Shown here one piece after another: positions 44,548-57,340 of a stretch of DNA of 64,000 nt (positions are counted from its first letter, which is position 1; each line of letters opens with the position of its first letter). Source of the stretch: Anisakis pegreffii (taxonomy: Eukaryota > Nematoda > Chromadorea > Rhabditida > Anisakidae); NCBI GenBank assembly GCA_035041965.1, contig JAPYMA010000414.1, forward strand, positions 1 to 64,000, given 5' to 3'. A program made the translations under genes and the position numbers. The notes under the pieces were generated by a model that saw only the letters and a list, made by a program, of their open reading frames with translations, was not told the DNA's origin and did not search any database.

Positions 44548-47403
44548 GCGGTGAAAAAATTTGTGGAATTCAAATTAAACTGTGAGAAGTGTGATAATTT
44601 TACAACAACTTCAAAATCAAGTTAAAAAAGTACAAATTTGAGGCATCAAAAGGATAGAATAAAGAGAAGGGAATGACAGAGGGCTTCAGAAGTTAATTAT
44701 GATAACTTTTTGCTAAAGAAATCAGTTGAAAAAGACAGGTAATTAGGAAGGAGGTAGGTAGATAGGTAGGTATTCGATCACAGCATCGAACAGTGATCAA
44801 TAGCGATTCAACAACGATCAGACTGATCGCCAATAACCAATGATTGATCAGGCTCCTCTGATCAAGAGAGATCAATCGAAACTGCAAAGTGACTGATAAT
44901 TAGAGTAATAATTAATGAGATATCAATCAAGCAACAACTTCAGATGAGCTGATGGTTTCTGCATGAAATTTAGAGGACTGTAGATGTTTAGATGAGCAGT
45001 TTTGTCATCTTATCGATGTCAAAGCTTTAAATTTATCTATTTATTCAATTCAAATTATATTTCCATCGATCCTCTCTCCAATAGAGTGTATTTTCTTCTA
45101 AAGTACTCCATATTATTACACAATAAATTCAAATTGATCTATATAACGATAGAGTAATTATTGTGTGATAAATTGTGATCATTTTGGTGTGACCATAACT
45201 CCAATAATCACTCTATAAATTAATTAAGTGTAAGTTTAGCAATTAAGTTTAAATAGTATAATAATAATTATTACATCAGACCAATCAAAATTCTTTCCCC
45301 TTTAAATTAATCTATCGAATTAATCTCTATTCCGAAGCAGTTTGGCTATTAATTTGGAGCAAATTGAATCTGTATATGTAAGTGAAAAGCTAGAAATTCA
45401 GATTTTTAAAAAATTTTCTTGCTTCCAGATCAGTTCTGATCAGTTTTGATCAGTTCAGATCAATTAGCAAACTGTAACAACATGTAGAGATCAGTTAAAA
45501 TTGCACATTCAATCAGAATATATGAAAATAGCAAGTAGATCAAGTGGTTTTGCTGCTCTCTGATCAATCAATATTGGCGGCGCTCTATTGCTGCAATTCT
45601 ATCTACCAGAGCATTGAACATAGCGAGCAGATAGATCAAAACGAAGCGAGAAATTTCGATCAAAACCACGATCAACGAGGCATTTGCGAGGCATCCCGAG
45701 TATTTTTTTCGTTTTGTTGGTGCTGGTTAGTCAGTGTTTAGTGTATTTGAGGCACTGGTTGGTCGTTGAAGTGCTGTTGAAATTTTTTATCGGTTTTATC
45801 AGATGGTTTTGCTGCAGCAGCACGTTGGAATTCCATTCCTATGAGGTCCAGTAGACCATGAGGCCTGCCTTTCTACATTCACGAGTGTATTCAGCTGGTA
45901 TTCAGCGTTTGTGACTGCTGATGTTACTTCGTCAGATTCTTCTTGCTTGAATTGTTATTATTATTAACCGTAAAACATTTTATCTCCTAATTAGAAAAGG
46001 TAGCAAACAGCGTGCCAGAGCTGTCATCACTATAGTTTTTTATGATTAGGTGACAAAAATTTTAAAATTCCAGTTAAATTTAGCTGGCCCCGGTTAGGTT
46101 TAACTATTCGATTTCATTGTTTCCTTACTTGTGATGTATTGATTAGGATTAGATCGTTTGAATGTAGTTGATCGTTCAGATGCTGCTTTGATCAAGTGCT
46201 GATGCTGTTTGATTATCTGCAGTCGTTTACGATGTTAGCCAAAACATTTCATAGTTTGCATTGCGGTTTACATTGCATTCACAAACGCTGAATCGCTTAA
46301 ACATTTGTGACTTTTATTAAAACTTCATCTCAGGCATCTTCATTCGTGGAGGATGGACGGACGATTTGCTGAGGTTATTAGAAGTGCAATGAAACGATGT
46401 GGAATTGGGAACGAACGGAGCTATCGAATGCAGAGCAGAAGGCAAGCAACTGGTTTTGATGCCCTAGTGCCCACATTGATACACGATAATTTCATAGCTG
46501 AACAGGTATTTTTAAGAGATATTTTGAGTGATTATTAAGGTGTTGTTGTATTCATCTAATGGGATGACAGATAATGTGTTCTATAATATATAGGGCATTT
46601 GCACATTCGATCATGCAAGTGATGAAGTGCGCGATCACTCAATAAATCATGCATAGTGTTATTTATTGTGTCTTGATCAAGGTCATCATGCATCCGTTTT
46701 GTTAGTTAGTAGTATCTGCTCTCCCTTTCCATTCACACTCTGCTGCATTTGCGTTGTAAATGACAGCTGCTGGGGTCTTATAAGGATATCGGTCAGGTCT
46801 TACAACGAATTGCAGTTGGGGTCTTAAAACGAATTCGGGTCTTGAAACGAAATTGAGATTTTGTGACGTTTTGTGTGAAAATGTAATGGTGTGATCAGTT
46901 TGGAATGATGCAATGAAGAGAATAACACCAACAACATAACTTTTAACAATTTCTTTATTCGATTTAAAAAATTTGTTAGATGGTAAAATGATTTAGAGAA
47001 CACAATTTTAAATTCAATTTAGAAACTTCAAATTTGCATTTGAATTTAAATTTGAATTTTAAAAATTTAATTTTTTTGCTGATTTGAAATTTGAAATTTA
47101 AAATTCAAAATTCAAAAATACTTCAGAGAATTAATTCATCGAAGAGGTATAACCGCAGAAGTGATTTTAGAATATTAGAAAGAGAAGGAGAATTGACTTA
47201 ATGTATGTGATGGATAGATTAGTGAGTACTGAGAAAGATGTTAAAAATTCAGTTGTGATTTACGGAAGGAAAGATATTCAGGACACAGGACACAGAATTT
47301 CAGGATAAGAAACAATAACTGAGCAATCGTCATCGGGCTTAGATGCGCTGGAATATCATCCTTAGGGGAATATTCGCCCTTCGATTGGAGGTGGAACGTG
47401 GCT
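44548..47403. other. Spacer between collagen genes 3 and 4
   Basis: AT-rich, with dense TGATCA/GATC (44750-44890, 45420-45490) and GGTAGGTAGA repeats (44755-44775). One possible coding exon on + at about 46329-46505 (MDGRFAEVIRSAMKRCG...) sits between a CTCAG acceptor and a GTATTT donor, but nothing links it to a gene. TTTATT at 46954-46959 is a candidate poly(A) signal for gene 4. Confidence 0.45.
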
Positions 47404-48707
47404 CTAATAGCCTGGCGCCGTTCTGGGCGGTGGGCAGTGGTCACAGCTGCCTTTCGGTCCGTCTGGGCCAGCCTCGCCTTGTTCACCCTGGACACCATCC
47501 ATGCCGTTCGTACCGTCTTTGCCGTTCTCGCCTGGTGGGCCACGTGGTCCCTGGCGTCCTGGGCGGCCTGGGCGTCCGTCTGGTCCTGGCTCACCGGGTG
47601 GTCCCATCTCTCCGGGTGGTCCACGTGGGCCTTGTGGGCCTGGCACCTGGAAGAATGAAAATTGTAAGCTAAAGTTAAAGTTAAACTAGGTGAAACAGTT
47701 AAATGTAATATTTCAGCTTGCAAACTTACTTCGTGTTGTACACCTGGCTTGCCTGGCTCTCCTTCGGCGCCCATCTCTCCAGGTGGTCCTCGTGGTCCCA
47801 TTGGGCCTTGTCTTCCGGGTGGTCCAGGTGGTCCCATTGGTCCGTCTGCTCCACGATCTCCCTGTGGTCCTCGTGGTCCGCGTGGTCCTGGTCGGCCAGG
47901 TGGTCCTGGTGGTCCTTCTGGGCAGTTGAAGCACCAGTCTTTCTCAGTTGGCTAAAAATTTTTGAGCTCATTTCAGGTGAACCTTGGGAAAAATCTTGAT
48001 CGTCTACTGATATTTTCATTGTGAAATTTTTCAAAAAACTGAAGTCACACTCGTTGTAAGAAGACTGCATCACACTAGATTGGCCTATAGATCGCTATAA
48101 ATCGTAACTACTCACCCGTTGTCCCTCTTCGGCATCCGGTCCGTTCGGTCCTGGCTTGCCAGGTTTACCGTCACGACCGTCCTCACCTGGTGGACCCTGT
48201 GGGCCAGGTGGGCCGGCTGGACCAATTCCACAACTGCAGCATTGGTGCGTCACTTGACGCTTCTCCCTGTCTTGTTGCTTGATTGAGTTACGTGAGCTCT
48301 CCAGCTGCAAATAAACCACATTTTTGCAGGTATCACACAATAGACATCTGGACCGATCTCCTCTATATCAGGACCAAATCGGGAATGCAATCTCAAATGG
48401 CAATTGGTGAAATTTTGGTTTGGTGGAGCCTCGCGCTTCACTTCGCTTCGATTCGGATTTGGATTTGGAGCGTCTAACTAGCAGCAGCTACCTTGTTGTA
48501 TTCTCCACGAAGCGATATGGCACGAGTACGGCAGAAACTGATCTCATCCTGAAGATTCGACTGCACATTCTGCATATAGGTGCACAGCATCGGTACGCAC
48601 ACAATGGCGACCAACGTGGCCACTGTCGACACAGCAACGCCGCAGAAGGCGAGCCGTTTCATGCTCTCCGCCTCAACCAAACACTGCTTTGGATCGTCGT
48701 CGACCAT
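47404..48707 (-). CDS. Cuticle collagen 4 (EYNK subgroup)
   Basis: Cuticle collagen, 289 residues. Exons on minus: 48707-48492, 48304-48116, 47951-47730, 47646-47404. The ATG is taken two bases after a CTTACAG acceptor ([17 protein letters not shown]). The domains follow the cluster plan: hydrophobic anchor, [21 protein letters not shown] processing site, [21 protein letters not shown] interruption, [13 protein letters not shown]. Exon 2 is one codon longer than most because of KQQDREKR. Intron 1 starts like those of genes 1, 2 and 5 (GTAGCTGCTGCTAGTTAGACG) but then diverges. Confidence 0.95.
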
Positions 48708-49256
48708 CACTGTAAGACAGGTGAATTTTTTTCATAAATTCATAAATATTTCCAGTCTATCTGCAACATATCACCGTATGGATATGGGGCTTTGAATCGC
48801 CATAGATAGTGTATCTATCCGTCGGATAAACTGCATCTTCTACGGGTAACTTCTACCACATCCTGCGGGTAAACTTGCAGAAGTACTCGCAACTCGAAAC
48901 TACCGTAATTTAACCAAATCTAAGCGTACTACCCAATCCAAGCGATCAGTTTAATCATAAGCCTTAAATGAATCGCTAGGACGCTCGAAACTCTCTTATC
49001 TAGCGATCCAAAAAGTCTAATTCAAAGCCTAGCTCTGTCATTCATTTCGAGTGGAGAGTCTGAAGTGGACCGGCCAGACTGAAAGCCTCTAAGCCTTCAA
49101 ATGGCAAGCATGGCACGAAGCAGGTAAACCACTGGCTTGCGAATACATTAGTAGTAGTAGTAGCAGGTAAAACACCACCACTAGGCACCAGATAAGAAAC
49201 CTTTGTAGTAGCTGCTGGAATGTGGGATGCTATGCCGTCCTAGCAGAAAGCTCAAA

Positions 49257-49264
49257 CTTTTATA
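49257..49264 (-). promoter_or_regulatory. TATA box of collagen gene 4
   Basis: TATAAAAG on minus, about 550 bases before the ATG at 48707. Confidence 0.65.
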
Positions 49265-49780
49265 GTGATCGTTTCGAACCAATTTGGGCGCATCTGAACC
49301 GGTTTTTTCGATGGAAAGCGGAAAAAAGCGACTGAAACTTTAAATTGAAACGTTTCTTTAGAGTGATTGTTCTGAGAGGATGATAAATAATGCGCTCTCC
49401 TTTGCTATGCTAACCGGTGAAGTTTTTTTCTAACCGTCACTCGATCATCTCATCGTGGCGTGTCGTAAATAATCCAATTCGTTCGTTGAATTACAATGGA
49501 AACTGGGAGCAGCCATGGTATCAATATCAGTGGAATGGCATCAGTATCATAGCTTTTGCTATTGAATACACCTGAATTACTGTGAAAAAACGGTCATCTT
49601 TCAAATTATGTGTGCGTGGTTTTGCTGCGAAAATTTGTGGTTTATGGAGATTTTAGAGAGCTGCGCCGTTTTGGAGGTATTTTTCTATTTTCATTTTTAT
49701 TTATTTATTTATATTATATTTATGTATTTCTGCTTTCATTTTTTTCTGCTGCTTCATGAAATTGATTGAAGTCATGAAAC

Positions 49781-49861
49781 GATCATGCAAAGGGAAAAGT
49801 GATCATGCAAAATCAAAAGTGATCATGCAAAATCAAAAGTGATCATGCAAACATGCAGAGT
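49781..49861. repeat. Four 20-bp tandem units, GATCATGCAAAATCAAAAGT
   Basis: Units start at 49781, 49801, 49821 and 49841. The two middle ones are identical and the outer ones have changed ends. Each carries TGATCATGCAAA. The array lies about 520 bases upstream of the collagen 4 TATA box. Confidence 0.85.
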
Positions 49862-51879
49862 GATGATTCATTATTATAATTGTAACGGAACGACCCGACC
49901 GAACGTGTAAATTCAATTCGAATCGCTGCTATGCAATCTCTATCGCTATGCTGTGGAAATCTCTTAGTGATCGTCACTTTTCACAACTTAATTTCCAAAA
50001 AGAAACTTGAAGAAGAGAAAATTTACGACGGCAAAACCAGATTATAGAGCAGCAGCTAGTTGGTGTTGCTTTACAATTAAATAGAGAAGAAGAACAAGCA
50101 GAAGGAACTCGTGCAACGCCCTTCTTTTTTAGTGAAAACGGGAAATTTTGAGCGTAGCAGATGAAAAATTTGGAAAATAGATGAAAATAGAGTGAAAAAC
50201 CGAAGATTTTTCACAGGAAAATGGGTGTAATTTAGGAGAAGCGAGTATTTCTATGAATGATATGAATTTTCAGTGCAAATTTACTATCTGTGGTGGTTTT
50301 TGCCTTCATTTGCATCCACCCAACTGTCAATCAAATGGAGAAAATACTATGAAATATTGTCGGTTTTGTCTGGTTCTGGTCTTGGTCTTCTGCTTTTTCA
50401 GCCCTCGTGTTCTTTCGCCTTGTTTCTTTGCAATTTTTAAGACGACCATTTGGGAATGTCAAGTGAATTAGTTTTTTTTGAAGAGAAAGAAATGAAAAAT
50501 CAAAGAATGCAAAAGGAATTTTAAAGCCGAACTATTAATTAATCGTAAGAAGGAAAACTATTAATTAAGAATTGAGGGCTTTTTTTTGAAGCCACAAACG
50601 ACATGATTTATACTGCCAGCAGCAGCAATTCGGGTGCGACGTGATACTATATGGTGCGATTGAGAGGAATTTTTTAAATTATAGTTGTTTTTTTTGGAAA
50701 CATTGGAAACATGAGACTACTATTCTTGACAGAATGGTGTGACAAAATTGCTGCAACTCCTCAGACAGAATTGGACAAAAATTTTTGTGACATTGACAAA
50801 TGGGATAGCCTTGGATGGTGTTAGTCTGCTGAGAAATTTGGACAAATTTTATTTCTTATAAATTCAACTGGGCATAAATTAAGAGAAGTGTAACGGCTTG
50901 AATTTCCGGAAATCACTTGAATAAATTAGAAAGAAATAAATCATCATTAAAGCTCTAATTGACTTTAGATGAATCAATTGATTTTGAAAGTAGAAATTGA
51001 CGATCAGTTGAGTGGGAAAATAATTTTGGCAATTTATTTTGCACTAATTTTCAATTGTTATCACAAATTACACTTATTAAACTCTCTCGAGGCCTTTGGA
51101 AAAATTAAAAAATTTTATAGTTTGCAGTAGCGATTGAATATCCTCCGGAAACATTTAAAAGAAGGCATCCTCCAAACGAGTTTTCAAGTTTTCGTTCGGA
51201 AACGGAAACGATCTCATGGAATCAGTCACAAATGTGCCCAATTCTATTTTCATGGATGGATACTATTGGATCATACATTTGGATCATACAAGAGCAGTTA
51301 CTCGTCAGATCAGCTGGAAATTTCCCACTAATGTAGAGTACTTAAACTACTCTCTATTATAAAAAGTACTGCCACGCACCAATTTATCTATTCAGCATAT
51401 TCAACTGTCTAAAATTGTCTTACATTGTCAGCGTAAAAATTTTCAGATTCTAGTTGAAGCTTAAGCCCTGAGCGCCTTCTGGAGCATCGCTGGAGTGTTT
51501 CTTCTCGTTATAGGAGGATATTAGAAGAAGCAACCGAACGACGGATCCTATTCGACGCTCAGACGATGCGATTTTGAGCAGATATCGTGGATATTCTTAA
51601 AATGGAATCAGGATAAAGTGTGGGATATGAACTGCTGCTGCTACTCCTCCTATCGGTTAATTACTTTTCATTTTTTTGATTTCATTTTGAATTTGAATTA
51701 GTCATATCTGGAATATTTTTTTTGTGATTTTGAATATTCGGTTTTGCTTTTGGACTGCGGCTGGAGGGCAGTTATCTGCTGCTATTTGATTTAATCCTGC
51801 AATGAGGCGGTGCGATTTTCATGCATAAATATGCGTTGCTCTTGTAAATAACGTGTCCGCAGTATCATAACTATCAAAA

Positions 51880-52022
51880 TGTCTATTCCGCTTCTGCCTA
51901 CGTCTAATTACTGCCCAAATATGTCTATTTACTGTCATAAATGCCTAGTTGTTGTCCAAAAATGTCTCTTTACTGTCAATAACTGCCTAATTATTGTCAT
52001 AAATGTCTGGACTGTTGCAAAC
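51880..52022. repeat. Degenerate ~20-bp tandem repeat
   Basis: About six or seven units alternating TGTCTATTTACTGTCATAAA and TGCCTAATTACTGCCCAAA types, downstream of collagen gene 5. Confidence 0.6.
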
Positions 52023-52251
52023 GGTAGCAGAAATGTGAAATCAGGAAAATAACTTTATTCGGACGATTTGAATTGAGAATAATATTTTGGCATAAGAAAT
52101 TAGTTGATGAATAGATTGACATTGGGAGAAGATGACAGTTTTTGTTGTTGGATAGAGATTGTAGGGGAAGTTGAGAGAAGATTCAATCGGGGTTGTTGAT
52201 AGAACATCCTTTTTGAGGCATTCATCAACACCGACTGGCCACAGTAACTGT

Positions 52252-53649
52252 CTAATAGCCTGGCGCCGTTCTGGGCGGTGGGCAGTGGTCACAGCTGCCT
52301 TTCGGTCCGTCTGGGCCAGCCTCGCCTTGTTCACCCTGGGCACCATCTTGGCCATTCGCACCGTCTTTGCCGTTCTCGCCTGGTGGGCCACGAGGTCCTT
52401 TGCGTCCTGGGCGGCCTGGGCGTCCGTCGGGTCCTGGCTCACCGGGTGGTCCCATCTCACCGGCGGCTCCACGTGGGCCAGCTGGTCCAGGAACCTGAAA
52501 ATGCGCAAAAATTTGCTAGGGTAAGATCCAAAATACGCTCATGCTTCTGTTCTGTTCAGCTCTCATCCTAAACTTCGGTCTGCTAGATTTATTAAAATCC
52601 ATCTATATTATTCGATTGAAAACTTCTTCGATAACTCGATAGCTTTTGAACTTACTTCGTGTTGTACACCGGGTTTGCCTGGTTCGCCTGCAGGTCCCAT
52701 CTCTCCGCGTGGTCCTCGTGGTCCCATTGGGCCTGGTCTTCCTGGTGGGCCAGGTGGTCCCATTGGTCCGTCTGCGCCACGGTCTCCTGGTGCTCCGCGT
52801 GGTCCTTTGGGTCCTGGTCGGCCAGCCGGTCCTGGTGGGCCAGGTGGGCAGTTGAAGCACCAGTCTTTCTCAGTTGGCTGCAAACGACGTAATGTAGCCG
52901 TAAAATTCACGGGAAATCGAAAATCTTAGCCCCAAAAACAAAGAAATTTATGCGTCTTATCAGAACATTGCTTGGGGAATTCACTCCGGTCGAAACTTGT
53001 CTCCAAGTCAGTTCAATCGTTTAGAAGAACTCACTCGTTGTCCTTCTTCGGCATCTCGGCCGTTCGGTCCAGGCTTGCCGGGTTTACCGTCACGACCGTC
53101 CTCACCTGGTGGACCTTGTGGGCCAGGTGGGCCGGCTGGACCAATTCCACAACTGCAGCATTGGTGCACTGCTTGACGCTTCTCCCTCTCCTGTTTGATT
53201 GTCTTGCGTGAGGTCTCGAGCTGTAACAAAAAAATAGAATGACTTTCTCGTAGCAACATTGCCTATTTACTCATTTGTGACTGAATTGGAATCTTAAATG
53301 TAAGCTAACTTAAGTTGAGCTCCGCTTAAATTTGGATTGTCGAATTCCGGCAGGTTTAACTAGTAAATGAGCTGGGAAATCTGCGAATCTACTTCCGGGA
53401 GAGAGGTTTCTAGGGCGTCTAACTAGCAGCTACCTTGTTGTATTCTCCACGAAGCGATATGGCACGAGTACGGCAGAAACTGATCTCATCCTGAAGATTC
53501 GACTGCACATTCTGCATATAGGTGCACAGCATCGGTACGCACACAATGGCGACCAACGTGGCCACTGTCGACACAGCAACGCCGCAGAAGGCGAGCCGTT
53601 TCATGCTCTCCGCCTCAACCAAACACTGCTTTGGATCGTCTTCAGCCAT
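52252..53649 (-). CDS. Cuticle collagen 5 (EYNK subgroup)
   Basis: Cuticle collagen, 288 residues. Exons on minus: 53649-53434, 53220-53035, 52877-52656, 52494-52252. Start [17 protein letters not shown] two bases after a TTTTAG acceptor. Standard plan: anchor, [57 protein letters not shown]. Exon 2 is close to gene 2 ([12 protein letters not shown]) and exon 3 is close to both gene 2 and gene 4. Intron 1 is alignable over most of its length with intron 1 of gene 1, which is on the opposite strand 16 kb away, so the two are recent copies or have exchanged sequence. Confidence 0.95.
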
Positions 53650-53928
53650 TACTAAAATTTGAACCACCACGATAAGTAGTCCAGCGTTTGTGACAAAACT
53701 CGAAAATTTAGTAGAAGGGATGGTACTGATCTCGAGGACTGCAATATAATTGTCTTGAGAAGCTGTCTAAAGCCTTAGAAGACCTCTATCCAGCTCTTAA
53801 GGCGATTCTAAGCGACCTCAGTGACCTATATGAGGCCTCTAGTGGAAAACACTAGTAGTAGCTAGTTGTTGAACGGTTGAATTGTTGATGAAATGCCTGG
53901 TCTGATCTCGTTCACAAAATTCACCTCC

Positions 53929-53936
53929 TTATATAC
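53929..53936 (-). promoter_or_regulatory. TATA-like box of collagen gene 5
   Basis: TATATAAG on minus, about 280 bases before the ATG. It is the only one of the seven that departs from TATAAAAG. Confidence 0.5.
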
Positions 53937-55118
53937 AGTTTTACCGAAGGCAAAACCTTGACGGTCCAGTTTTTTCCGCTCGTCCCTTCTTTCTAAAAAC
54001 TTTTTCCTTTCCAAATTGATCATTCCTACAATCTGTTCAAGATTTCTAAGAAAAGGAAAGGAATGCAAATTTTTCGTTGAGTGGAAAAAGTGGAAAAATT
54101 GAGAAAATTACCACTACAATGTGTAGTTTTCACTGTAGTTTCTTGATTTTTTTTCTCATTTACTGCCTTTGCATTTTTCTCTCTTCGGCTTGCTTGCTTG
54201 CCCATCATTTACGATAGCAGCGACAGTACGCATCATTAAAAGAATTGAGGAGGATCGATCTCGTCCATCAAAAAATAACGACGATAAAACGGAAACTATT
54301 TGCTTGTGTCTGTCTATTCCTGTGTTCCTTGTCTAAATTTGAAATTTAAAAAATTTTCCTTACAGATAGATCCCTTGACGAGGCATTATCAATTCATCCA
54401 CTACTAAGATTGCATACACGTTGAGGTTGTTTTGTTTTTAATTGTTGAGTTGTTGAGGGAAACAACGTAGGTATTTGTGTGTGATGTTTGAAATTTGGAT
54501 TGAAATTTTGCATCTTTAAATTTTCTTCATTCCATCATTGCATTGAATTACGAATCATGATCACATTATCTAATTTTATAGTAGTAGTCAGTCAATTGAT
54601 CATATAGGTGGAACCGGTCGGTCACAGGCCTTTTGTCGTTATTTGTCCTCTGTCTGCCTATCTATCTATCTTATACAACAACACAGTATTCGTTTGTGAG
54701 TGATTTGAAGTGATGGAGATAGAACATAAGATAAGATTTGTGAAGAATTTGATAAATTAGATTAAAGAGGAGTGTTATAGTAAGATTGGAAGGAGGAAAG
54801 AAAGAAAAGAAACGACGGACGCATTGAAAACCTTTTGAAGTGTAATTAATTAGCAACACTCACTCGTGTGCGATTGTTTCATTTGAGACGACGATGTTGA
54901 ATGGGACACAAAAAACGCAATGAATTCCTATAGAATCAACGAGATTTGACGGCAAAAAAATGAGCAGAAACAAAAATGAGTTAGTTTAGAGTGAAAAAAT
55001 TGAGAATTTAAGAAAATAACATCTGGATATAGAGCAAAATAAATTTTGGATTTGAGTTTTTTGCACTGAAAAATAGATAGCATGTAAAATTATTTCATAG
55101 GGATTGTGAAGGTTTTTA
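53937..55118. other. Spacer between collagen gene 5 and the minisatellite
   Basis: AT-rich and purine-rich segments; no gene seen. CGTTTGTGAGTG at about 54690 is a variant of the dispersed 12-mer. Confidence 0.5.
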
Positions 55119-55621
55119 TTGTCTCAAAGTTGTCTCAAAATTGTCTCAAAGTTGTCTCAAAGTTGTCTCAAAATTGTCTCAAAGTTGTCTCAAAATTGTC
55201 TCAAAATTGTCTCAAAATTGTCTCAAAGTTGTCTCAAAATTGTCTCAAAATTGTCTCAAAATTGTCTCAAAGTTGTCTCAAAATTGTCTCAAAATTGTCT
55301 CAAAGTTGTCTCAAAGTTGTCTCAAAGTTGTCTCAAAATTGTCTCAAAGTTGTCTCAAAATTGTCTCAAAGTTGTCTCAAAATTGTCTCAAAATTGTCTC
55401 AAAGTTGTCTCAAAGTTGTCTCAAAATTGTCTCAAAGTTGTCTCAAAATTGTCTCAAAGTTGTCTCAAAATTGTCTCAAAATTGTCTCAAAGTTGTCTCA
55501 AAGTTGTCTCAAAGTTGTCTCAAAATTGTCTCAAAGTTGTCTCAAAGTTGTCTCAAAGTTGTCTCAAAGTTGTCTCAAAATTGTCTCAAAATTGTCTCAA
55601 AGTTGTCTCAAAATTGTCTCA
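55119..55621. repeat. 11-bp minisatellite, 45 full units plus a partial one
   Basis: Unit TTGTCTCAAA followed by A or G, repeated without any indel from 55119 to 55613, then TTGTCTCA. The last base of each unit is the only variable site (23 G and 22 A units by eye). The unit length is not a multiple of three and it holds no stop, so all three + frames stay open and each would encode the same 11-residue repeat, KLSQ[NS]CLK[VI]VS; this is a side effect rather than evidence of a gene. It lies about 370 bases beyond the 3' end of collagen gene 6. Confidence 0.97.
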
Positions 55622-55807
55622 CTACTCAACATTTTACACTTCATTCTCAGACTTTTGCCGTCTTCTCTGAATTCTGATGCTGAATTTTCCTCCTCTATTT
55701 CGGGCTCCAAATCGTCTGAAGTCTTTCAAGTGACTACAGTTTTCGCAGTGAATTATCAGTATCATAGTATTCATACAGTGCATTGTTCACAATCATGATA
55801 AAATCAT

Positions 55808-55813
55808 TTTATT
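55808..55813 (-). terminator. poly(A) signal, collagen gene 6
   Basis: AATAAA on minus, about 180 bases after the stop of gene 6, in the same TTTATTCGG context as the gene 5 signal at 52054-52059. Confidence 0.5.
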
Positions 55814-55989
55814 CGGTTTCAATTTTGAGTGATAATTATTTTAGGCATTAAGTAAGTTTAAATTTAGTTTTGCATCTCTGCAATAGAGGAAATCATATGG
55901 TTTTTGCAGAAAGGTATAACAGTTGGAGGTAGAGAAGCATTGTAGAGGGGTGGTGGTGATTTTGATGTGAATCCAGCAGCAGCAGACGT

Positions 55990-57340
55990 TTAATAGCCTG
56001 GAGCGGTTCTGGGTGGTGGGCAGTGGTCACAGCTGCCTTTCGGTCCGTCAGCGCCAGCCTCGCCTTGGTCACCCAGGGCACCATCTTGGCCATTCTCAGC
56101 GTCTTTGCCGTTCTCACCGGCCGGGCCACGTGGTCCCTTGCGTCCTGGGCGACCATCACGACCTTCTGGTCCTGCCTCACCGGCGGGTCCCATCTCTCCG
56201 GGTGGTCCTGGTGGTCCAGGTGGACCAGGAACCTGCAACAGACCACTCGCATCAGCAAAACCATGGTAGGAGGTCGCCCACGTCCTAGTTTTGGATTTTG
56301 ATTTGAAAAGATACTTAAAGAACTTAAAATTTTTCATTTTTCAGCTAAAAATTTGAATTTTTTTCTCAAATTGTTGACGTGTTTTCTCAGGCATCTCGTG
56401 TTGTCTTACCTCGTGTTGTACGCCCGGTTTGCCGGCTTCACCTTCGGCGCCAGCCTCTCCCACTGGTCCTTTGGGTCCCATCGGGCCAAGTGGGCCGGCC
56501 GGTCCGGGTGGTCCAGCTGGACCATCCTCGCCTTTGTCGCCCGCTGTTCCTTGTGGTCCTTTGGGTCCTGCCTGTCCGGCCGGTCCTGCTGGTCCCTCTG
56601 GGCAATTGAAGCACCAGTCTTTTTCAGTTGGCTGAAAGAGCTCCTTCCTTTGATCTGCCATTCATTTTCTTTTTAAATTATGCATCATTGCTGGAATTTT
56701 CACGGATTTTTAGGGTCTCTCTTGAGATTAGTGGCTCTAATAGTGGTCGTGGCTTTCAATTCTATCCTCTATGATCAGTCTATCATCAAACCTTCTGTCC
56801 TTCTTCAGCGTCTGGTCCGTTTGGTCCAGGTTTACCGGCTTTGCCATCGCGACCGTCCTCACCGTCTGGGCCAGGTGCACCGGGTGCGCCCGCTGGTCCG
56901 ATTCCACAACTGCAGCATTCGTGGGTCACTTGACGCTTCTCACGTTCGGCTTTTACGGCCTGGCGTGAATGAGCCAGCTGAAAATTCGCAACCAATTAGT
57001 AGTATTACAGTATGTTCCAGAGGGCACGCATGAGAATTTGGGACGGGGAGAGAGAAGCCACATTTGTGACTGATTTTTAGACTTCTCTCTCGATTTCAGG
57101 CTTCAGGCAAGCAGCAGCACTCACCTTGGTGTATTCGCCACGAAGCGACACCGAACGAGTACGGCAGAAACTGATCTCATCCTGAAGATTCGACTGCACA
57201 TTCTGCATATAGGTGCACAGCATCGGTACGCACACAATGGCGACCAACGTGGCCACTGTCGACACAGCAACGCCGCAGAAGGCGAGCCGTTTCATGCCTT
57301 CGGCCTCAACCAAACACTGCTTTGGATCTTCGGACTCCAT
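55990..57340 (-). CDS. Cuticle collagen 6 (EYTK subgroup)
   Basis: Cuticle collagen, 288 residues. Exons on minus: 57340-57125, 56977-56792, 56631-56410, 56232-55990. Start [21 protein letters not shown]; the upstream in-frame codons lack an ATG. Same plan: anchor, [56 protein letters not shown]. The helical blocks are Ala-rich ([31 protein letters not shown]), unlike the EYNK subgroup. Exon 2 ends GQK. Intron 1 shares the block CATTTGTGACTGATTTTTAG and the acceptor-distal CAGCACTCACC with gene 7. Confidence 0.95.

Larger units (their letters stand above)
49265..52251. other. Spacer between collagen genes 4 and 5
   Basis: AT-rich, no gene supported. It contains the 20-bp tandem array at 49781-49861, a CAGTCACAAATG at about 51224 and a degenerate ~20-bp repeat at 51880-52022. 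TTTATT at 52054-52059 is a likely poly(A) signal for gene 5 on minus. Confidence 0.5.

Noticed and set aside
55119..55621. CRISPR-like direct repeats
   Set aside because: Units are contiguous 11-mers without spacers, in a eukaryotic genome.
55106..55798. Open frames of 178-230 codons in three phases
   Set aside because: They are the three readings of one 11-bp minisatellite whose unit holds no stop; no start context, splice site or family.
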